In this document: piece by piece, positions 58,601-64,000 of the stretch
Layout: the number at the start of each line of letters is the position of its first letter
Numbering within the stretch: the stretch's first letter is position 1
Made by a program: the position numbers and the translations under genes
Notes under the pieces: generated by a model
The model's input: the letters and a program-made list of their open reading frames with translations, nothing else
Told to the model about the DNA's origin: nothing
Database searches by the model: none
NCBI RefSeq assembly: GCF_036417845.1
Contig: NC_089981.1
Coordinates: 61,442,768 to 61,506,767, forward strand
Direction of reading: 5' to 3'
Origin: Apteryx mantelli
Lineage: Eukaryota; Chordata; Aves; Apterygiformes; Apterygidae
DNA: 64,000 nucleotides

Positions 58601-59780
58601 AGGATTTTCAATATTGACACTTGATAAATCTGTTAAATTTGTCTAAGCTGCCAATGCTAATTGTTCTGTGAAAGATTAACCTCAGTATTACTGCACAGCT
58701 GCTATCACTGCAGTACAAGCAAGGAAGAACAATTTAGCTGGTGGCTGATTTAATATTGACTTCTAATAGATGTTAACATCTTTCAATCAGTACTTGCTAA
58801 GTAGGATTTAGACTTAACTAAGGATGAGATGTATTTATATGTCCTTATACTACACTAGTTTTTTCTTTGCAGTTTTAAGTAGTATTTCTTTAGCAGAGAT
58901 GCTTAGGCATGAAGTATCAAAAATAGTAATTTAATTATTGTCAGGTGTGTTTCTGTAATTATACATTTGATAGTATATTCTGTGAAATACTGTGGCAAAC
59001 AGATTCATAAGTCATTTTCATAAGGGGAATTGCTTTTCTGCCTTTACAAGTACAGTATAATTGTACAGGTGGTACATCTCTGTTGTGCTCTCTGTGGGAC
59101 CTTAATTTGTCATGTGATCTGGATAATGCTTTGATACAACTAAGAAATGGTTTAAGAGCCCACCTGTGCTACAAACTGTAATTCTTTGGAAGCTGTACTT
59201 AGTATAGGACTGAAGGACAGCTCTTCCTATTGCACATAATTGCATTGCATGTTACCGCCATTGCATCCTTACTTTTAAAAATAACAATTCGCTCTTCCAT
59301 TCCATAAAAAAGATGTTTTGAACACTTCCTTCTCCAACTGCCTTCTGTAGCAGTTAGGAGGTGGCTAATGCACCTTTTGCCTAGGTCAGCTCTGGCCACA
59401 GGTGCTCAGCAGTGGGGAGGCCTCAGCGCACATTTAGGGGAAAGAGGTCAGTGAGAAGGAAGCTTCTATCCACCGAGGTAAAATCCTGCTCTTCTGCATT
59501 CTGTCCAGGCAACAGACTGTATTTATCAAATAAAAGGAGCGGCTCAGGTGAACGTGGTGTAGGAGCATGAGGCCAGGGCGGCGGAGCCCCAGTGAGCAGC
59601 TCAGACTGGGGCCCGTGTGAAGGGGGCTTGCTCTGGCAGCTGGCCTCTTCCTTCGTGTCCAGGCGTCTTTCCTGGTTCAGATCAGCACTGTACTGTGGAG
59701 AGAGGATCAAAATGATCAAAATCCATAATAGTTCTGGCATTCTCCTTGCACAGCGCTGCATGACTGCTAGCAGTGGGTCC
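55700..59780. other. Gap between SRP54 and the next gene
   Basis: AT-rich non-coding sequence, the first part perhaps a long SRP54 3' UTR. No family-level coding match was found. A 56-codon open frame without an early ATG around 57766-57930 (plus) and a signal-peptide-like frame at 59740-59423 (minus) are noted among the findings. No repeat family was recognised. Confidence 0.6.
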
Positions 59781-60600
59781 CTGCCCTGCATGTGGCACTG
59801 AAAAACGGCATCGCGCGGGGCCTCGGTGCACCAGCAGCGCGGAGGGGACCGCCGCGGCCCGGCGGCTGCGGGGGGCATCCCGCCCTGCTCCCTCCGTGCC
59901 CTGGGCAGAGGGCCCGGCCGCGGCCCGGCGTGTGTGTGCGTGTGCGAGAGCGGGCGCGGCGGCGGCCCGCGCCGGCTGCCGGCGGAGCAGGCCCCGGCGG
60001 TCGCCTGGCAACGCCGCGCCCGCCGCGCCCCGCCGCGTGACGGGCGGCGCCGCCGCCTGCTCGCCTGCCTGGGCCGCGGCCGGGCCGCTGCCGCGCTGCC
60101 GCCCTCCCCCGGCGCCGCGGCGGGCGGGAGGGAGGATGGAGCAGGGCCTGTCCGCCATCACCCTGTACTGCGCGCCCCCCGCCGCCGCCGGGGCCGCTGC
60201 TGCCCCCTGCGCCATGGAGCCCGAGCAGGTGAGCGGGGCCGGAGCCGGCGGCGCGGCCTCTCCTCCGTCCCTGCCGGGCGGCGCCGCAGAAGAGCGGGCC
60301 TGGCGGGGAGGCCGCGGGGCCCGGAGGGGAGAGAGGGGCGCCCTCCAGGCTGCGGCGGCGGCGGCGGCGGCTCCGGCCTGCGCGGGGCCGGGGCCCGGGC
60401 GCGGGTTCGCGCTCCGCGAGCGGGAGGCGAGGCGGGGAGCCGGGCGGGCGCGGGCAGGGCCGGCACCGCCGGTGCGGCCGGTTCCCCGCTGTGGGCGGCC
60501 GTTGGCCGTTGAGGTGGCAGGGCGGCTGTCTGTCCGCGCGGCGCGCTGTAATTAACGTTCACCGCGGGCGGGCGCGGCTCGGGTGTCTTCGGCTTCCCCG
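59780..60600. promoter_or_regulatory. CpG island, promoter of the gene at 60136
   Basis: It is strongly GC- and CpG-rich, with a (GCG)n/(GGC)n microsatellite near 60351-60370. It starts abruptly after AT-rich sequence and surrounds the ATG at 60136. Many long open frames here on both strands are a by-product of base composition. Confidence 0.85.
60136..60228 (+). CDS. FAM177A1: First coding exon, probably FAM177A1 (partial, runs off the window)
   Basis: An ATG with A at -3 and G at +4 opens 31 codons, starting MEQGLSAITLYC, passing an alanine/proline-rich stretch and ending CAMEPEQ at a good donor CAG|GTGAGC (phase 0). In human the gene directly downstream of SRP54 on the same strand is FAM177A1, whose first exon also codes for a short alanine-rich, poorly conserved N-terminus; the conserved domain begins in exon 2. 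The conserved exons are not in the window, so the name rests on gene order and exon style. The inner ATG at 60214 (MEPEQ) could be an alternative start. Confidence 0.55.
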
Positions 60601-63600
60601 GGTAAATAATGCCTCTTACAAATGAGCCTGATAAATATTGGATTAAGTCAGGTTTCAGCTTCCGGTGAGTGCTGTTAAGCTAGCAGGTATGTTGGAGATC
60701 ACCTGCCTCGCATATAAGGGATGCTAGGCCTTAGGTAGCCTTAATCTGACAAGCTCTCCTGTCTTCTCTGCTAATGGCGCTTGAAACAGCTTGAGCTTTA
60801 TGCTTAAAAACTTTATGCGTTGCAACTTCACTGTTTATGATATCTTTTTAATGTTTGTAATTACTAGGATTTCTTTTCTTATAACCATCTTTTGGCTCAC
60901 TTACTTTTTTGTCTTCTGTTTCAGAAAAACTCTTGCTGTTTTAATTTTATTTGAAACACAAGCATAGAAAGCCAAGATATCTGGGGGGGGTGAGGACGAC
61001 GACACACAAAAACAAAAAACTCCAGCCAAACAAAGTAACAGAAATTAAATTAGTAAGGCAATCAAGATGGCAAGACTGGAAATATTTCTTGTTAAGCATT
61101 ACTGACCTAGTTTTTTTTTTTTTTTTTAAAAAAAAAAAACCACCGTCAGGTTGGTAGACTCATCTTTTTGGGTGGAAGTGGCCATCACTGACTTTCATGT
61201 TTGGATCATAAGCCTTCCTAACAATACCTGAGTCTGGCAGATTAAGAGATGACAAACCACATTGTCTGATCCCCTTATTACTTTTTGCTTTTCTTTTTCC
61301 TCTTTTTGACAAAACTGAACGTTATAGTGTTGGCTAATATTAGTTGTAAGAGCTCTACTAGCTTACTTGCAGGTGTCCTGGCACACCTCGTCCTTTATTG
61401 CCATTTATGGCATTTTGACTATGAAATTCCATTGTGCTGGGCATTGTACTAACACAGTCAAAATGGTCCCTGCTGTCTGTGTGTTTCTGGCCAAAGGGTG
61501 AGATGAGAGAATGGGTGAAAAATAGTAAATGATCAACAGCAATTTCAGCTTGCTGGTTCTCCCACAGCCAAGGTTTGTATGGATATCATAAAGCAAAGAA
61601 AAATTCCAAGGGGGCATTTGAAAAAAAGGGGGGAATAGCTGTATAATGTTCGCAGTGAGTTCCTTCAGAGTGTTAGGTAGCATGGCAGAAAGCACAAAGG
61701 GGATTGTCTTTCAGGTTGAATAAATGACAGAATAGAAACTGAAGTTAATACTTTTATAGTATGAGGTTATACAGGTCTTGAGAGGCCAAGTGTTCATCTT
61801 CATGTGTTAAAGAGGGACAAGCCTGTGGGGAAAAAAACAAGGTGGTAACCTGACCAAAGATGTAGACTAGAAGAATGATGTTTGCAACAGGTTTTTGAAT
61901 CGGAAAGAAAGATCAGATCTGTAAGGTCTCAAGCACCAGATACTGTAATATTTCAGCTATAAAGTGAGCCTAGATGATATTTGTATGGTAGAACCATATT
62001 TGGTGGTATAGATGCCACATTTTGGATAGATCATGTTGGCAAGACAAGTGAGATATTAACTGATGCTGGACTTTCTGCTTCAGCTGAGAGGATTGGCTGT
62101 CTGGCTGTCATTGATGTTGTGCATGTAAAAATTAAACCACAAATACCAGTGTTGACTAAAAACAGCATCCAGTTTCGTTGACAATGTAATAACTAAAGCA
62201 ACAACTAACCTGAATTATTTTATTTAATAATTTAAGACTCTGAACCAGATTACCAAAGGAAGCAGTGGATTCATCATTCCTTGCACTCCTTAAATCAAGG
62301 GATCTATAACTTTATCTGCTTATTTTCTTGAACTACTACATTTGTCTGAAACTTGGTACCAGTATCAGCCATGCTGGGTTTTTGTTATTGTAGGTAATAT
62401 GAATGTAGTGCTGGAAGGCTTGAAAAGTATACAGTTTCCACAACCAGGGAATTAAAGCCTACTTTTGAAACTTTTAATATTAAATATGTTTTTCCTAAGT
62501 TAAAACAGAATATATATGAAGCATTTGACTTAAATGAGCCAAAATCAGAAGAGACTATGCCTTTAGAGGAGCTTGTAGGACAGGCTCATGCTGCTTACTA
62601 TAATAATATTTGTGAGCTATGTCACAAGAAAGAGTGCCCTTCAGTACTATGACTAAACATGAAAAATGGAGTCATTGTACTAGGCCAAAAAAGGAATGTG
62701 AAATGTTCGTAAAAGGATGATTCTATGGTGCTCTTTGCTCCAAAAAATACATAACTGACATTCAGTATTTGCTCCCTGTACTTAGGTTGTCCAACTTTTT
62801 TCAACATTCATATTTTTGTAGTTTTGATATTCTACTACTGCTCTGTTTGCAAGACTGAGACTCAGTGGAAAGAATATTCTGAGCCCAGGATGGTCAGTTT
62901 TGTGTTTCTGTATGAAAATGTATTGCTGTTTCAGCTGAATTATACTATTGAAACTTGTTGCTTCTTTCTGCTCGGCTCTTCTAAGAAAGTGTACAAAGCG
63001 TGCCCATAGTAACTGAAGATACACTACATTAAGCTGTAATGACTTGCAATTTTCTGAAGCTGCTGTATTAGGATTGGGAAAGATGATGGAAGTGTGCTCC
63101 TTCTCCACGCTGTGGAGCTTGGCACATGATCTTTATTTACCTTCCCTCTTCTCTGTGGGCATGAGAAAAATCTGTTGCCTGACATGAAGAAAAACAGTGC
63201 AAGGTTCTGCTCTCCACAGCTTTCTCCTGTCCCAGGGGAAAATTTATGTAATGTAGCAAAAGTGACAGGAATGGCGGTACCACACTCATAATGATTAAGG
63301 GCTTTCTTATAACTGTGTAAAAAAAATGTGTTTTTATTAATAATTTTGGTTTATGATTTGTGAAGACTGTTATGGTTGCATAGACAAGAACTGAAAAATT
63401 GGAACATGACCATTTTATGCAACCTTAATTCTGTGCTTGCGCATGCACAAATCTTCTTGCATATGAACATTATGATATATTTTAAATTATGTAGTCTCAC
63501 CATTTTAAAAAACCTTTATGGCACATTAAAACCATGTGGTTAACGTTTCCTGATTTCCGTGTGCTTGTCTGTGTGACAGAAATGTTTTCAAAGCAGTTTT

Positions 63601-64000
63601 ATGTATTTGTTGCAGTAATATCTAAAAGCTCTGCCAAGACAAAAGCTCCATTTTGATAGATACAGTACAAATACTTTCTAAAACTCTCCAGCAACAGGAG
63701 TTGTTACCCTAAAGAATTGCTGATTGGCCTTTGAACTAGAACTGTATTTTTTTTCTGACATTTGTGACTCGAAGAATGCATTGCAGCATTCAGCAGCTGG
63801 AAGGAAAAAAACCCGAACATTTTACTTTTCTTTTTTCATATGTCCTTAGCCACAAAAGTAAGTGTTGTTCTTTGTAAGTGCAAGGGACCATACAACGTGA
63901 TTTCTGATGAAAGCCCACGGAGGCAGATTCCTTGGTGCATTTTTTTAAAGCTTGAGCCTGGCTGTGTGGTTATTCTTCATTCAGTTCTGTTTTGTAACTG
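60229..64000 (+). other. Probable first intron of FAM177A1
   Basis: It starts with the donor GTGAGC. I found no exon with FAM177 domain sequence up to the right edge. It contains a T17-A12 block at 61111-61139. Other open frames (such as 61981-62181) lack supporting features. Confidence 0.5.
61111..61139. repeat. T17-A12 block
   Basis: A run of 17 T is followed directly by 12 A. It is self-complementary with a 12-bp stem and likely unstable in length. It could be two joined poly-A tails of opposite retrocopies or simple slippage. Confidence 0.85.

Noticed and set aside
59682-60562. Frames of 134-260 codons on both strands in the second CpG island
   Set aside because: Low-complexity translations in all frames. 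Only the 31-codon frame with a clean donor at 60229 has splice support.

Overview
The window looks like avian nuclear DNA. The reasons are several CR1 LINE 3'-end fragments of the type common in birds, short introns (88 and 105 bp are seen), two CpG islands in an AT-rich background, and a complete SRP54 gene whose 504-residue product closely matches the vertebrate protein as I remember it. No bacterial operon, phage, CRISPR array, tRNA, rRNA or retroviral LTR was seen. No search or alignment was run. All exon boundaries come from reading the sequence: GT/AG ends, codon phase and protein continuity.

Layout. Positions 1-15 kb form an intergenic stretch with no gene I can support; it holds an old CR1 scrap, a striking 35-bp palindrome and a few odd ORFs. 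Positions 15156-38952 on the minus strand hold an eight-exon gene that I assembled from small exons. All seven junctions have GT/AG ends and matching phase, and they give one 301-residue ORF with class I SAM-methyltransferase motifs. I do not recognise its name. A CpG island at about 38.3-40.0 kb lies between this gene and SRP54, which point away from each other, so it is probably a shared bidirectional promoter. It carries five GCGCATGC-type (NRF-1-like) sites within 300 bp.

SRP54 on the plus strand (non-coding first exon near 39.4-39.6 kb, coding exons 43285-55331) encodes the GTPase subunit of the signal recognition particle. A gene-poor stretch at 55.7-59.7 kb follows, then a second CpG island at 59.8-60.6 kb with what is probably the first coding exon of FAM177A1. 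That call rests mainly on the known mammalian order SRP54-FAM177A1. The rest of the window (60.2-64.0 kb) would be its first intron.

The most interesting content is the minus-strand methyltransferase-like gene. It sits where the human genome has a divergent non-coding transcript (SRP54-AS1), and in human the next protein-coding neighbour I know on that side is BAZ1A. SRP54 itself is an ordinary housekeeping gene.
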